In this document: in pieces, positions 8,428 through 17,990 of the stretch
Layout: each line of letters starts with the position of its first letter
Position numbering within the stretch: position 1 is the first letter of the stretch
NCBI RefSeq assembly: GCF_030503435.1
Contig: NZ_JAUKPO010000044.1
Span: 1 to 36,999 of the forward strand
Direction: 5' to 3'
DNA: 36,999 nt
DNA from: Rhodocytophaga aerolata
GTDB taxonomy: Bacteria; Bacteroidota; Bacteroidia; Cytophagales; 172606-1
Made by a program: the position numbers and the translations under genes
The notes under the pieces: model-generated
The model's database searches: none
What the model was told of the DNA's origin: nothing
What the model saw: only the letters and a program-made list of their open reading frames with translations

Positions 8428-9819
8428 ATGAATAAACCACCATTTTACCCAGTAATCTTTATCTGGGCACTGCTGCTGTTTTCTACAGGAGCAATCGCTC
8501 AGGATGCAGCCAGCAGAGGGTACTCCCTGCAACAAGCGGTAGACTTTGCCCTAGCCAACAATGTAAATGTGAAGAATGCGCAGGTAGATGTAAAAAGTTC
8601 CAATGCCCGTGTAGGTGAAGTCCGGGCGATTGGTTTGCCTCAGGTAAGTGGCCAGGCACAACTAATCCATAACATTGAAATACAGAATGTGATTCTGGAA
8701 GTAGGCGCCGGACCTTCATTTGGCGGAGACCCAACAGCACCTCAGCCACCTGTAGGCACACCATATTCGTTTCCTTTTCAGTTAAAAAATAATGCGGTAG
8801 TCTCTGTAAATGCTAATCAGCTACTTTTTGACGGATCGTATTTTATTGGCTTGAAGGCTGCCAGTACTTATAAAGAGCTGGCCCGCAAAAACCTGAATCA
8901 GTCTAAGATTCAGACAGTAGAGGCAGTGACGAAAGCCTATTATGGCGTACTCGTAAACCGGGAGCGGCTGGAGTTGCTCGACCTAAACGTAAAATACCTC
9001 GATACGCTGGTCCGGGAAACGAAAGCCATGTATGACAACGGATTTGTGGAAAAAATTGATGTAGACCGCCTGGAAGTACAGCTAAATAACCTGGATTACC
9101 AGCAACAGCAAGTAGACAGGTTGCAGGAGTTAAGCCTGAATCTTCTCAAATTCCAGATGGGGCTGGACATGAAACAGAATATTCAACTGACCGATAGCCT
9201 GTATTTTGAGGGGATAGAGAACTTTACCGTTGACCCTGTTGCAGATTTCGACTATAGCCAGAGGAACGAATATTCGCTATTGCAGACGCAAAAAGAGTTG
9301 GCTTATCTGGATGTCCGCAACAACCGGTCTCAATACTTGCCTCAACTGGCGGCTTTTGGAACATTCGGATACAATCCGGCGGCTACTAAACTTAGTAATA
9401 TTACCCAGAAGGAACGTTGGATAGATTATAGTTTTGTTGGCCTGCAGCTGAACGTACCTATTTTCGATGGCTTATCTAAACACTACAAAATTCAGCAGGC
9501 CAAACTCGCCTATGAAAAAACAAACCAGAATATGAGTTTGCTGCAAAACTCCATAGATCTGGAAATCAGGCAGGCAACCATTACGCTTACCAATAACCTG
9601 GATGCTTTAAAGTCGCAGAAACGCAACCTGGATCTGGCCGCTGAAATTGTACGCGTTACCCGCATTAAGTACCAGCAGGGGGTAGGCTCTAATATTGAAG
9701 TGAACAATGCCATTACTGCTTATAAAGAAGCGGAAACCAACTACTATTCGGCATTATATGATGCATTAATTGCTAAAGTAGACCTCGACAAAGCAACTGG
9801 TAAATTATTGGCTGAATAA
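8428..9819 (+). CDS. TolC-family outer membrane efflux protein
   Basis: 463 residues with a signal peptide ending GAIAQD (cleavage around residue 25). The mature protein holds the two OEP repeats: long coiled-coil helices (for example SLQQAVDFALANNVNVKNAQ and YDNGFVEKIDVDRLEVQLNN) interleaved with beta strands such as VSVNANQLLFDGSYFIGLK and QLNVPIFDGLSKHYKIQQ. The sequence IKYQQGVGSNIEVNNAITAY in the second half is characteristic. It should form the trimeric outer membrane channel of the tripartite pump encoded by the next two genes. It starts 9 nt after the regulator gene, and the fusion protein gene begins 34 nt after its stop. Confidence 0.94.
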   Translation: MNKPPFYPVIFIWALLLFSTGAIAQDAASRGYSLQQAVDFALANNVNVKNAQVDVKSSNARVGEVRAIGLPQVSGQAQLIHNIEIQNVILEVGAGPSFGGDPTAPQPPVGTPYSFPFQLKNNAVVSVNANQLLFDGSYFIGLKAASTYKELARKNLNQSKIQTVEAVTKAYYGVLVNRERLELLDLNVKYLDTLVRETKAMYDNGFVEKIDVDRLEVQLNNLDYQQQQVDRLQELSLNLLKFQMGLDMKQNIQLTDSLYFEGIENFTVDPVADFDYSQRNEYSLLQTQKELAYLDVRNNRSQYLPQLAAFGTFGYNPAATKLSNITQKERWIDYSFVGLQLNVPIFDGLSKHYKIQQAKLAYEKTNQNMSLLQNSIDLEIRQATITLTNNLDALKSQKRNLDLAAEIVRVTRIKYQQGVGSNIEVNNAITAYKEAETNYYSALYDALIAKVDLDKATGKLLAE

Positions 9820-9853
9820 TAGTTTATAGAACAACAAATCGAAACCCACTTAT

Positions 9854-11014
9854 ATGAAAAATATACCTATGTTATTTGCCTTTGGGCTCCTTCTTTTTGC
9901 CTGCAATAACACCTCTGAAGTAGATCAGAAAAAAGAGGAATTGGCCAAACTGAAATCCCAGCAACAGGAGATTGCCGGAAAAATAAAATCTCTGGAAACA
10001 GAACTAGCTACCCTGGCTCCGGTAAAGAATACAGAAGGCCGGGTAAAACTAGTAGCTGTTAAAGCCGTAGAGCCGCAAACATTTAAGCATTACCTTTCAG
10101 TACAGGGCACTGTTGAGTCAGACGAAAATATACTGGTGAGCCCGAAAACGGGAGGTGTGATAACGTCAGTTAGGGTAAACGAAGGCGACCGGGTAAGCCG
10201 TGGCCAGGTGCTGGCTATCATAGACGATGCCGTTTTGCTGCAAAGTATCGAAGAATTAAAAACCGGTTTGGACCTGGCTAATACTGTCTTTGAAAAGCAG
10301 CAAAATTTATGGAATCAGAAGATTGGTTCTGAGGTGCAATACCTGCAGGCAAAAAACAGCAAAGAGAGCCTTGAAAGGAAATTAGAAACCCTGAATTCCC
10401 AACTGGCCATGACCCGCATTACCTCACCAATAAGTGGAGTAGTAGACGAGGTGAATATTAAACCTGGAGAAGCTGCTGCACCGGGGCTGGGAGTAATCCG
10501 GGTGGTAAATCTTTCAAATATCAAAGTAAAAGCCAGAATGGCCGATAGTTATATTGGAAAGGTGAAGAAAGGCGATGAAGTAAAAATTACTTTGCCCGAT
10601 ATTAAAGAAGAAATGCAAGGCAAAGTTAGTTTTGTAGGCCAGGTAGTAAATCCGCAAAGCCGCACGTTTGATCTGGAAGTTTCACTTTCTAATAAAGACA
10701 ACAAACTAAAACCCAACATGCTGGCAGTAGTTAATATCAACGACCAAACTGCCCAGGATGCAATAGTGATTGATGCAAATTATGTGCAGCAGTCAGAACA
10801 TGGCGACATTGTGTTTGTAGCCGGCAAAGAAGGAAATAACCAGAAAGCCCAGATGCGCAAAGTTAAAACCGGCCTGTCTTACAACGGGCAGGTAGAAGTA
10901 CTGGCAGGGCTGAAAGTTGGCGAGCAGCTGATTACATCCGGCTACCAGGACCTGGTAGACGGGCAGACTATTAAAGTATCCTCTTCAGCAGCAAATTTAA
11001 CTTCTGCTAATTAA
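9854..11014 (+). CDS. RND efflux membrane fusion lipoprotein (periplasmic adaptor)
   Basis: 386 residues. The signal ends LLFAC, so Cys17 should be lipidated. A short coiled coil (about 24-55, KKEELAKLKSQQQEIAGKIK) precedes the adaptor core. The core is a lipoyl/barrel-sandwich half (ILVSPKTGGVITSVRVNEGD, VSRGQVLAIID), a helical hairpin, then the second lipoyl half (ITSPISGVVDEVNIKPGE), a beta-barrel and the membrane-proximal domain. It should bridge the inner membrane pump to the TolC channel. The lipid anchor is common in this family. Gene order between the channel and the pump supports the role. Confidence 0.94.
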   Translation: MKNIPMLFAFGLLLFACNNTSEVDQKKEELAKLKSQQQEIAGKIKSLETELATLAPVKNTEGRVKLVAVKAVEPQTFKHYLSVQGTVESDENILVSPKTGGVITSVRVNEGDRVSRGQVLAIIDDAVLLQSIEELKTGLDLANTVFEKQQNLWNQKIGSEVQYLQAKNSKESLERKLETLNSQLAMTRITSPISGVVDEVNIKPGEAAAPGLGVIRVVNLSNIKVKARMADSYIGKVKKGDEVKITLPDIKEEMQGKVSFVGQVVNPQSRTFDLEVSLSNKDNKLKPNMLAVVNINDQTAQDAIVIDANYVQQSEHGDIVFVAGKEGNNQKAQMRKVKTGLSYNGQVEVLAGLKVGEQLITSGYQDLVDGQTIKVSSSAANLTSAN

Positions 11015-11104
11015 CCGTTCGTGTGAATGCCCAGGATATGCTTACTCTTATGTGTAAAATAAACCGGGCATTATCGATGACCTATTCAACAAAATGATCT
11101 GCAT

Positions 11105-14100
11105 ATGAAAGATTATAAACATAAACAACTAGCCTTTACCAACTGGTGTATAGAAAACAAAACCACTATCTATATCTTCATCATCATGGTGACGGTAGCT
11201 GGCTTGTTTACTTACCAGAATTTGCCTAAGGAATCATTTCCGGAAATAGTAGTGCCGCAAATGGTAATCACAACAATATATCCTGGTACTAGTCCGGAAG
11301 ATGTAGAAAACCTGATTACCAAACCCATTGAAAAGGAGCTAAAAACGGTAAAGGGAGTAAAGAAGGTAACCTCTAACTCCGTTCAGGACTTTTCCGCAGT
11401 TATTGTAGAGTATAACACTGGTGAAGAGGTAGCAGAAGCTAAGCAACGCACGCAAGATGCAGTGGATAAAGCCAGATCTGAACTACCTAATGACTTAGAT
11501 GAAGAACCGAGTGTGCAAGAATTAGATTTCTCGGAGTTTCCGGTAATGCAGGTGAACGTATCCGGGAATTACCCCCTGAAGAAGCTGAAGGAATTTGCTG
11601 AAGTGATGCAAGATGAAATAGAAGCACTACCTCAAGTTCGCCGCGCAGACTTAATTGGTGCTCTAGAGCGGGAGATACAGATAAATGTAGACCTTTACCG
11701 GATGCAGGCTGCAGGTATCAACTTTGGTAACATTGAGCAAGCAGTGTCCAGTGAAAACGTCAATATTTCTGGCGGCGATCTGAATGTAAACGATGTGCGC
11801 CGTACATTAAGGGTAACCGGGGAGTTTAAAAACATCAAAAGCCTGGAAAATATTATAATCCGTTCTTCTACCGGTAATACGGTATTTCTAAGGGAAATTG
11901 CCAGTGTAGAAGATAGTTATGAAGAACGCCAGGACTTTGCCCGGCTGGATGGCAACCCGGTAATTTCTCTGAGTGTAATTAAACGTAGTGGTGAGAATTT
12001 AATTGAAGCTTCCGATAATATTCAGCAACTAGTACAGCGGATGAAAGCGGAAACTTTCCCAGAGGGACTAAATATTACCATCACCGGCGACCAGTCCGAC
12101 CAGACCCGTACCGATCTGCATGACCTGCTGAATACAATCATACTTGGGTTTATCTTTGTGGTATTTGTGCTCATGTTCTTTATGGGTACCAGAGATGCCA
12201 TATTTGTTGCCCTTTCGGTTCCATTGTCTTCATTGCTGGCATTTCTGATTCTGGCACTTATTGATTATTTCTCTCCGGGACTTAGTCTTACCCTGAATTT
12301 CATGGTAATGTTTGCCTTTCTGTTAGGCTTAGGTATTGTGGTAGACGATGCTATTGTAGTAATTGAGAATACACACCGTATTTTTAATAATGAAGATATT
12401 CCGATAAAAGAAGCAGCTAAAAAAGCAGCAGGTGAGGTGTTTATTCCGGTGCTTTCCGGTACCATTACCACCATTGCGCCATTTGTGCCTTTGCTTTTCT
12501 GGCCGGGCCTTATCGGGGAATTTATGAAGTTTCTGCCTATTACCTTAATTGCAACCTTGTTTGCCTCTCTGGTGGTAGCCTATGTCATGAATCCGGTATT
12601 TGCTGTTTCCTTTATGAAGAAGCACGATGAAGAAACGTCTGGTAGCGCACGTACCTTACTTAAGCCTTTATTAATAATGGGTATTATTGCGGTAATCTCT
12701 TATTTCTTTAGCATTGGGTTAGGCAACTTTGTTGTATTCCTGATGTTATTATATGTAGTCAACCATTATGTGTTTTCTCCGCTGATCTACAAGTTTCAGC
12801 ACAATTTATGGCCAAGGCTCATGTATCATTACCGCAGGCTTATCTCTTTTGCTATCTCCGGACGCAGGCCAGTGTACTTTTTAATGGGTGTATTTGGTTT
12901 GTTGGTATTCACCTTCTTTGTATTTGTGACCTTCATGCCAAAAGTAGAGTTTTTCCCTTCCGGCGAACCTAACTTTGTGTATGTCTATAACCAGATGCCG
13001 ATTGGTACGGATGCTACCAAAACAGATTCCATTACAAAAATCCTGGAGCAACGGGTAAATAAAGTATTGGCACCTTACCGGGGCGTAGTTACATCGGTTA
13101 TTTCCAACGTAGGAATTGGCGCCGGCGACCCAATGAACCCGGACCTGACGGTTACTCCACATAAGAGCAAACTTACAGTAGCTTTTGTCAAGTTTGAAGA
13201 ACGCCTGGATGTATCTACCAGAAAAATTCTGGAAGAAATACGAGCCAGTGTGCAAGGTATACCTGGTACAGAAATATCGGTGGAGCAGGAGAGTGGAGGA
13301 CCGCCGGTTGGTAAGCCTATCAGTATAGAAATCGCCGGAGCAGACTTTGATCAGCTATTGAAAATACAGGGCATGGTACGCAATGCCATTGCCAGAGCCG
13401 GAATACAAGGCATAGAAGAACTAAAATCTGACCTGGTGCTGAACAAACCAGAAATTATTGTAGATATTGACCGGGAAAAAGCCGCCCGGGAAGGTATTTC
13501 TACTGCACAGATTGCCCTGGAGATCCGGACAGCTTTATATGGGAAGGAAGTTTCGCAATACCGGGAAGCCAAAGACGAATATCCTATAATGGTGCGGTTA
13601 GATACCAGTTACCGCAACCGCATGGAGAACATTCTGGCCATGAATATTTCTTATCTGGATATGGCTTCCGGGCGGTTCAGGCAAGTTCCCCTCAATGCCG
13701 TGGCTGATGTGCAATATGGGACATCATTTAGCAGTATAAACCGTAAAAATCAGGAGCGTTTGGTTACCCTGTCATCCAATGTATTAACGGGTTATAATGC
13801 CAACGAAATTGTGGGGCAGGTACAAGAAGTAGTAAACGAACTGGATCTGCCAACTGGCTATACGATAAAAATGGGTGGTGAGCAGGAAGATCAGCAAGAA
13901 ACCTTCTTATTCCTGGTGGCTGCATTAGTAGCTGCGGCTTCACTAATTTTTGTGGTGCTGGTGACACAGTTCAATTCAGTTTCCAAGCCGTTAATCATTT
14001 TCACCACCATTCTGTTCAGCTTTATTGGTGTATTGTTGGGCTTCGTTGTATTCAATATGACCTTTTCTATCTTAATGACTGGGGTGGGAATTGTAGCTCT

Positions 14101-14491
14101 GGCTGGTATTGTGGTAAAAAATGGAATTATTCTCATTGAATTTACCGATGAACTCCGTTCGCGCGGCTACGATTTACATACAGCGGTAGTAGAAGGGGGG
14201 GCCATCCGGTTAAATCCGGTTATTTTGACGGCATCTGCGGCAGTTTTAGGCCTTATACCCTTGGCGATTGGTTTAAATATTAACTTTGTCAGCTTGTTTA
14301 CTCACCTGAATCCGGAAATATTCATTGGCGGGCAGAGTTCTGTATTCTGGGGACCTTTGGCCTGGACGATTATCTTCGGCCTTACTTTTTCTACGTTCTT
14401 AACCCTGGTAATTGTGCCGGTTATGTATACCCTGGTAGAACGTGTAAAATTACGGGTAAAAAAGCGCAGAGAAAATGAAGTGTTAGCGTAA
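11105..14491 (+). CDS. RND-family efflux permease (AcrB/MexB type)
   Basis: 1128 residues. The first transmembrane helix is followed by FPEIVVPQMVITTIYPGTSP and the porter motif around DVENLITKPIEKELK. The first block of transmembrane helices ends in LGLGIVVDDAIVVIENTHRI, where the Asp pair is the proton-relay site on TM4. The second block carries GIVVKNGIILIEFTDELRSR with the Lys expected on TM10. Both large periplasmic loops are present, so this is a full-length proton-driven pump. It is slightly longer than AcrB. It follows the fusion protein gene by 90 nt. Substrate is not readable: the GxxxD and Asp-Asp set fits the drug/hydrophobe type, without the His/Glu signature of heavy-metal pumps. 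A strong terminator closes the operon. Confidence 0.94.
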   Translation: MKDYKHKQLAFTNWCIENKTTIYIFIIMVTVAGLFTYQNLPKESFPEIVVPQMVITTIYPGTSPEDVENLITKPIEKELKTVKGVKKVTSNSVQDFSAVIVEYNTGEEVAEAKQRTQDAVDKARSELPNDLDEEPSVQELDFSEFPVMQVNVSGNYPLKKLKEFAEVMQDEIEALPQVRRADLIGALEREIQINVDLYRMQAAGINFGNIEQAVSSENVNISGGDLNVNDVRRTLRVTGEFKNIKSLENIIIRSSTGNTVFLREIASVEDSYEERQDFARLDGNPVISLSVIKRSGENLIEASDNIQQLVQRMKAETFPEGLNITITGDQSDQTRTDLHDLLNTIILGFIFVVFVLMFFMGTRDAIFVALSVPLSSLLAFLILALIDYFSPGLSLTLNFMVMFAFLLGLGIVVDDAIVVIENTHRIFNNEDIPIKEAAKKAAGEVFIPVLSGTITTIAPFVPLLFWPGLIGEFMKFLPITLIATLFASLVVAYVMNPVFAVSFMKKHDEETSGSARTLLKPLLIMGIIAVISYFFSIGLGNFVVFLMLLYVVNHYVFSPLIYKFQHNLWPRLMYHYRRLISFAISGRRPVYFLMGVFGLLVFTFFVFVTFMPKVEFFPSGEPNFVYVYNQMPIGTDATKTDSITKILEQRVNKVLAPYRGVVTSVISNVGIGAGDPMNPDLTVTPHKSKLTVAFVKFEERLDVSTRKILEEIRASVQGIPGTEISVEQESGGPPVGKPISIEIAGADFDQLLKIQGMVRNAIARAGIQGIEELKSDLVLNKPEIIVDIDREKAAREGISTAQIALEIRTALYGKEVSQYREAKDEYPIMVRLDTSYRNRMENILAMNISYLDMASGRFRQVPLNAVADVQYGTSFSSINRKNQERLVTLSSNVLTGYNANEIVGQVQEVVNELDLPTGYTIKMGGEQEDQQETFLFLVAALVAAASLIFVVLVTQFNSVSKPLIIFTTILFSFIGVLLGFVVFNMTFSILMTGVGIVALAGIVVKNGIILIEFTDELRSRGYDLHTAVVEGGAIRLNPVILTASAAVLGLIPLAIGLNINFVSLFTHLNPEIFIGGQSSVFWGPLAWTIIFGLTFSTFLTLVIVPVMYTLVERVKLRVKKRRENEVLA

Positions 14492-14511
14492 ACATACAAA
14501 CTTTTAACTAT

Positions 14512-14573
14512 AATCTGTCAGTTGTTACTCACTCATGAACTACCTGGGTGCGAACAGCTTGACAGATTTTTTA
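14512..14573 (+). terminator. Terminator of the RND operon
   Basis: AATCTGTCA (14512-14520) pairs with TGACAGATT (14560-14568). The stem continues inward after a bulge (GTTGTT with AACAGC), and six T residues follow. Confidence 0.75.
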
Positions 14574-14643
14574 TAGATACAATCATTACCTTCTTTGAAG
14601 CAAACAACTTTTATAAAATTTTTGTTAACCAAACAACGTAATT

Positions 14644-14678
14644 GAATAAAGCCTGTAGACTAATTGCAGGCTTTATTC
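14644..14678. terminator. Second hairpin between the RND operon and the phosphoesterase gene
   Basis: GAATAAAGCCTG and its exact reverse complement form a 12-bp stem with an 11-nt loop. The T tract after it is poor, so it may be a back-up terminator or another structure. Confidence 0.45.
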
Positions 14679-14791
14679 GTCTTATGTACTACATAATCTA
14701 CTAGGTGCACGTTTACATGGTTGTAAAGCATGTAGTAACTCATTTACTTTTCATTGTTAACTAAACAGGAGTGCATGTTCACTCTAAATTT

Positions 14792-16060
14792 ATGGTCCGA
14801 AGTCTTTTTTCTCTACTAGTTTTTCTTTTTGTAGTTCTCTTTATTGAATGGTATGTTTTACAGGCAGTAAAAAATGCAGAAGGAGTGCTTTCACCTGGTC
14901 TACGTAAAACGGTGGTAACACTTCTTTGGACGCTAAGCCTGGCAAGTGTGGGTTCCATTTTATTAATGGTGCTGGTTCCGGCGGTGCGGGATGCAGGAAC
15001 GCTGCGAAACTTTCTGATTTCCCTGATTTTTATCAATTTCATGGTAAAGTTATTTATGACAGTCTTTCTGTTCATAGACGATTTTGTCAGACTCATCCGG
15101 TGGATCGCTGGTCAATTTACTACTACACCGGTAGCAGATACACCACAGCCTGGTACAGGTACAAACCTAATTCCCCGTTCCGAATTTTTAGTGAAAACTG
15201 CAATAATTGCCGGCTCTTTGCCAGTTATAGGAGTTGGCTATGGAATTATTGTAGGGGCACACGATTACCGCATCCGCAGAGTAACCTTAAACCTGCCGAA
15301 TCTGCCAAAATCCTTCGATGGGGTTAAAATTGGTCAGTTATCCGATATACATTCAGGTAGCTTCTTTAACAAAACCGCTGTTAGAGGCGGTGTAGATATG
15401 CTAATGCGGGAGAAAGCCGATGTGGTTTTCTTCACCGGTGACCTGGTGAATAACGTAGCTAAAGAAGTAGCCGATTATATGTCTATTTTCCGGCATGTGA
15501 AAGCGCCTATGGGGGTATATTCTACCCTGGGCAATCATGATTATGGCGATTATGTACAATGGCCAAGTATAGCAGCCAAAAAACAAAACCTGCTTACCCT
15601 AATGGAGGCTCATAAGGAATTAGGCTGGGATTTGCTGATGAACGAAAACAGGATATTATCTCAGGGTGGCGATACGTTGGCCATTATTGGTATAGAAAAT
15701 TACGGTGCCCGGGGAAATTTTGCCAAATACGGCAAGCTGGCTCCTGCCTATGAAGGTACGCAAGAAGCCCCGGTCAAATTACTGCTTTCGCATGACCCCA
15801 GTCATTGGGATGCACAGGTACGAACCGAATATCCGGATATTGATGTGATGTTTGCCGGACACACACACGGTATGCAGTTTGGTGTTGAAGTTGGTAATAT
15901 TAAGTGGAGCCCGGTTCAGTATGTATACGAGCAGTGGGCAGGCTTATATCAGAAAGGAAAGCAATATTTGTATGTGAACAGAGGCTTTGGCTATATTGGT
16001 TTTCCGGGCCGGGTAGGCATGCCTCCAGAAATCACTATTTTTACCCTGAAAGCTGTGTAA
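14792..16060 (+). CDS. Membrane-anchored metallophosphoesterase
   Basis: 422 residues from the ATG at 14792; an in-frame GTG at 14771 would add seven residues and cannot be excluded. The N-terminal 160 residues contain about four hydrophobic segments. The rest is a calcineurin-like phosphoesterase: LSDIHSG with Asp185 and His187, FFTGDLVNN, TLGNHDYGD, LLLSHDP and GHTHGMQFG with His357 and His359. Together these are the full set of two-metal ligands. The layout resembles YkuE/YpbG-type and related membrane phosphoesterases, some of which act on phospholipid or lipid A precursors. The substrate cannot be told from sequence. It is separated from the RND operon by a terminator and ends at a bidirectional hairpin. 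Confidence 0.9.
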   Translation: MVRSLFSLLVFLFVVLFIEWYVLQAVKNAEGVLSPGLRKTVVTLLWTLSLASVGSILLMVLVPAVRDAGTLRNFLISLIFINFMVKLFMTVFLFIDDFVRLIRWIAGQFTTTPVADTPQPGTGTNLIPRSEFLVKTAIIAGSLPVIGVGYGIIVGAHDYRIRRVTLNLPNLPKSFDGVKIGQLSDIHSGSFFNKTAVRGGVDMLMREKADVVFFTGDLVNNVAKEVADYMSIFRHVKAPMGVYSTLGNHDYGDYVQWPSIAAKKQNLLTLMEAHKELGWDLLMNENRILSQGGDTLAIIGIENYGARGNFAKYGKLAPAYEGTQEAPVKLLLSHDPSHWDAQVRTEYPDIDVMFAGHTHGMQFGVEVGNIKWSPVQYVYEQWAGLYQKGKQYLYVNRGFGYIGFPGRVGMPPEITIFTLKAV

Positions 16061-16096
16061 AAGACACCTACGGGTTTTGCTGCCGTTGTTAAATAA

Positions 16097-16120
16097 AAAA
16101 TGCCTGATGACAGGCATTTT
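16097..16120. terminator. Bidirectional terminator between convergent genes
   Basis: AAAATGCCTG, loop ATGA, CAGGCATTTT: a perfect 10-bp stem with A and T flanks on both sides. It serves the phosphoesterase gene (plus) and the histone-like gene (minus). Confidence 0.8.
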
Positions 16121-16140
16121 CTAAATGTCATTTCGGAAAG

Positions 16141-16410
16141 TTACTTTTTAGAAGCTGCTTTTTTAGCAGGTGCTGCTTTTTTGGCAGGTGCTGCTTTCGC
16201 CTTAGCAGTAGCGGTAGTACCGTTGGATTTTTCTGTAGCTGTGTTCTTTTGATTTTGAACTTCTACTCTAATATCCTGAGCAAGATTTTTAAGGTCCTGC
16301 ATCCCTTTTCTTACGCGGGTGCCGGCAGCCTGATTCCCCTTGTCATAAAACTTTTCAAAGTCTCCTTCAAGTGACATAACAAGGTCCCTTATTTCATCAA
16401 ATCTTTTCAT
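16141..16410 (-). CDS. Histone H1-like DNA-binding protein
   Basis: 89 residues. The N-terminal half is a short helical domain (MKRFDEIRDLVMSLEGDFEK, then an RVRKGMQDLKNLAQDIRVEV helix). The C-terminal 30 residues are Lys/Ala/Pro repeats (AAPAKKAAPAKKAASKK), like the tail of eukaryotic histone H1 and chlamydial Hc1. Such proteins are widespread in Bacteroidota and bind DNA without sequence preference, as part of the nucleoid. It is monocistronic with its own terminator. The repetitive tail is prone to length change by slippage. Confidence 0.88.
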   Translation of the reverse strand: MKRFDEIRDLVMSLEGDFEKFYDKGNQAAGTRVRKGMQDLKNLAQDIRVEVQNQKNTATEKSNGTTATAKAKAAPAKKAAPAKKAASKK

Positions 16411-16516
16411 TCGTGTAAATGTTAAGGTTAAGAATATGTTTTAACAATGCCCGAATATAATAATTAAAATAAAACATACAAATAATTATATTAAATAAAA
16501 GGCCTTTTTTAGCAAA

Positions 16517-16540
16517 AAAAGCGGGTTTTTGCCCGCTTTT
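16517..16540 (-). terminator. Terminator of the alpha-oxoamine synthase gene
   Basis: AAAAGCGGG and CCCGCTTTT form a 9-bp stem with a 6-nt loop. On the minus strand a run of seven T residues follows. Confidence 0.85.
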
Positions 16541-16569
16541 CTCACTTTATACCTATTTAGAGGCCTTTT

Positions 16570-17814
16570 TTACACCAAAGAGACGTTTGCCGTGTTGGCA
16601 TATACGCCTAATTTCAGCTTATCGGTCACTTTATCAAAGGCATCTAAGGTCTTCTTTACATCTTCTAAAGTATGCACAGCAGTTGGAATCAAACGAAGCA
16701 TAATTACGTCTTTAGGCACAACCGGATACACCACTACAGAACAGAAGATATTGTAATTTTCCCGTAAATCGATAATCAGATTATGTGCTTCCATCTTACC
16801 TCCACTTAAATATACAGGAGTAACCGGCGTTTGTGCATTGCCAATATTGAAGCCTCTCTCACGCAAGCCACTCTGCAAAGCTTTCACTATCGTCCATAGG
16901 TTTTCTCTCAGTTGCGGCTGTGTCCGGATCAGCTCAAGACGTTTAATGGCACCTAATACCAATGGCATAGGCAAGGCTTTAGCAAAAATCTGAGAACGGG
17001 TATTGTAGCGGAGGAAATCGATAATATTGCTTTCGCCAGAAATAAAGGCGCCAATACTGGCCATAGATTTGGCAAAGGTAGAGAAATACAGATCAATACC
17101 ATCCTGCACTCCTTGTTCTTCTCCGGCGCCAGCACCTGTTTTACCCATCGTTCCAAAGCCATGTGCATCATCTACCAATAACCTGAACTGGAATTTTTCC
17201 TTCAGGGCTACTATTTCTTTCAGCTTACCCATGCTGCTCGACATGCCAAACACTCCTTCGGTAATTACCAGAATAGCACCGCCGGTTTCTGCTACTATTT
17301 TAGAAGCAGCCACCAATCGCTTTTCTAAATTATCTACATCGTTATGTGCAAAAATAAAACGCTTGCCTAAGTGCATTCGTACCCCGTCTATAATACAGGC
17401 ATGTGCTTGCGCATCATACACAATAACATCATGGCGGTCAACTAACGCATCAATCACCGACATAATCCCTTGGTAGCCATAGTTCATCAGCATTGTTGCT
17501 TCTTTGGCAACAAAATCTGAAAGTTGCTGCTCCAATAGTTCATGCTGATCTGTGTTACCAGACATCATACGGGCACCCATCGGCGTGGCTAACCCATACT
17601 GGGCGGCGGCCTCAGCATCGGCTTTGCGTACTTCCGGATGGTTTGCTAACCCTAAATAGTTATTAAGGCTCCAGTTCAACATCATTTTACCTCTGAATTT
17701 CATGTATGGGCCAATTTCTCCCTCCAGCTTTGGAAAGGCGAAATACCCATGTGCCACTTTGGAATGCTGTCCCAGAGGGCCTCTATCAGCTAAGCGTTTT
17801 TCAAATAAATCCAC
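16570..17814 (-). CDS. PLP-dependent alpha-oxoamine synthase, probable serine palmitoyltransferase
   Basis: 414 residues of fold-type I aminotransferase shape. Visible motifs are NNYLGLANHPEVRKA, GARMMSGNTDQHELLEQQL, DAQAHACIIDG, the cofactor Asp in VDDAHGFG (215-218 is DDAH) and the Schiff-base Lys249 in STFAKSMASIGAFI. These place it with 2-amino-3-ketobutyrate CoA ligase, AONS and serine palmitoyltransferase. In Bacteroidota a stand-alone member with no biotin genes nearby most often condenses serine with an acyl-CoA to start sphingolipid synthesis. The N-terminal extension (RGPLGQHSKVAHGYFAFPKL) differs from the shorter Bacteroides enzyme as I remember it, so a paralogue with another substrate is possible. 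Enzyme class is sure; the exact reaction less so. Confidence 0.8.
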   Translation of the reverse strand: MDLFEKRLADRGPLGQHSKVAHGYFAFPKLEGEIGPYMKFRGKMMLNWSLNNYLGLANHPEVRKADAEAAAQYGLATPMGARMMSGNTDQHELLEQQLSDFVAKEATMLMNYGYQGIMSVIDALVDRHDVIVYDAQAHACIIDGVRMHLGKRFIFAHNDVDNLEKRLVAASKIVAETGGAILVITEGVFGMSSSMGKLKEIVALKEKFQFRLLVDDAHGFGTMGKTGAGAGEEQGVQDGIDLYFSTFAKSMASIGAFISGESNIIDFLRYNTRSQIFAKALPMPLVLGAIKRLELIRTQPQLRENLWTIVKALQSGLRERGFNIGNAQTPVTPVYLSGGKMEAHNLIIDLRENYNIFCSVVVYPVVPKDVIMLRLIPTAVHTLEDVKKTLDAFDKVTDKLKLGVYANTANVSLV

Positions 17815-17990
17815 TTGTGAGCGTTTTAAATTTCTAAATTAAATAAGGATTTCCGTAAGTTAAATCAGACAAATCTACAAGTAAATCATATGATTACAAA
17901 ATCTGATTTTTTGTATTTTCTTGAAAAAAAGCCTGTATGTGAACTGGTATATCAAATGTAAAATTGGGGTAAATATCAAAGTTGCTTGTT

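Noticed and set aside
11026-11072. AATGCCC...GGGCATT inverted repeat between the fusion protein and pump genes
   Set aside because: Only 7 bp with a 33-nt loop and no T tract; too weak to call a terminator or attenuator inside an operon.
12881-13255. 124-residue minus-strand ORF inside the RND permease gene
   Set aside because: Antisense shadow; the permease is full length and conserved through this stretch.
17884-17895. 12-bp palindrome AATCATATGATT upstream of the oxoamine synthase gene
   Set aside because: Short A/T-rich palindromes are expected by chance in such a region, and no second copy or promoter link was seen.
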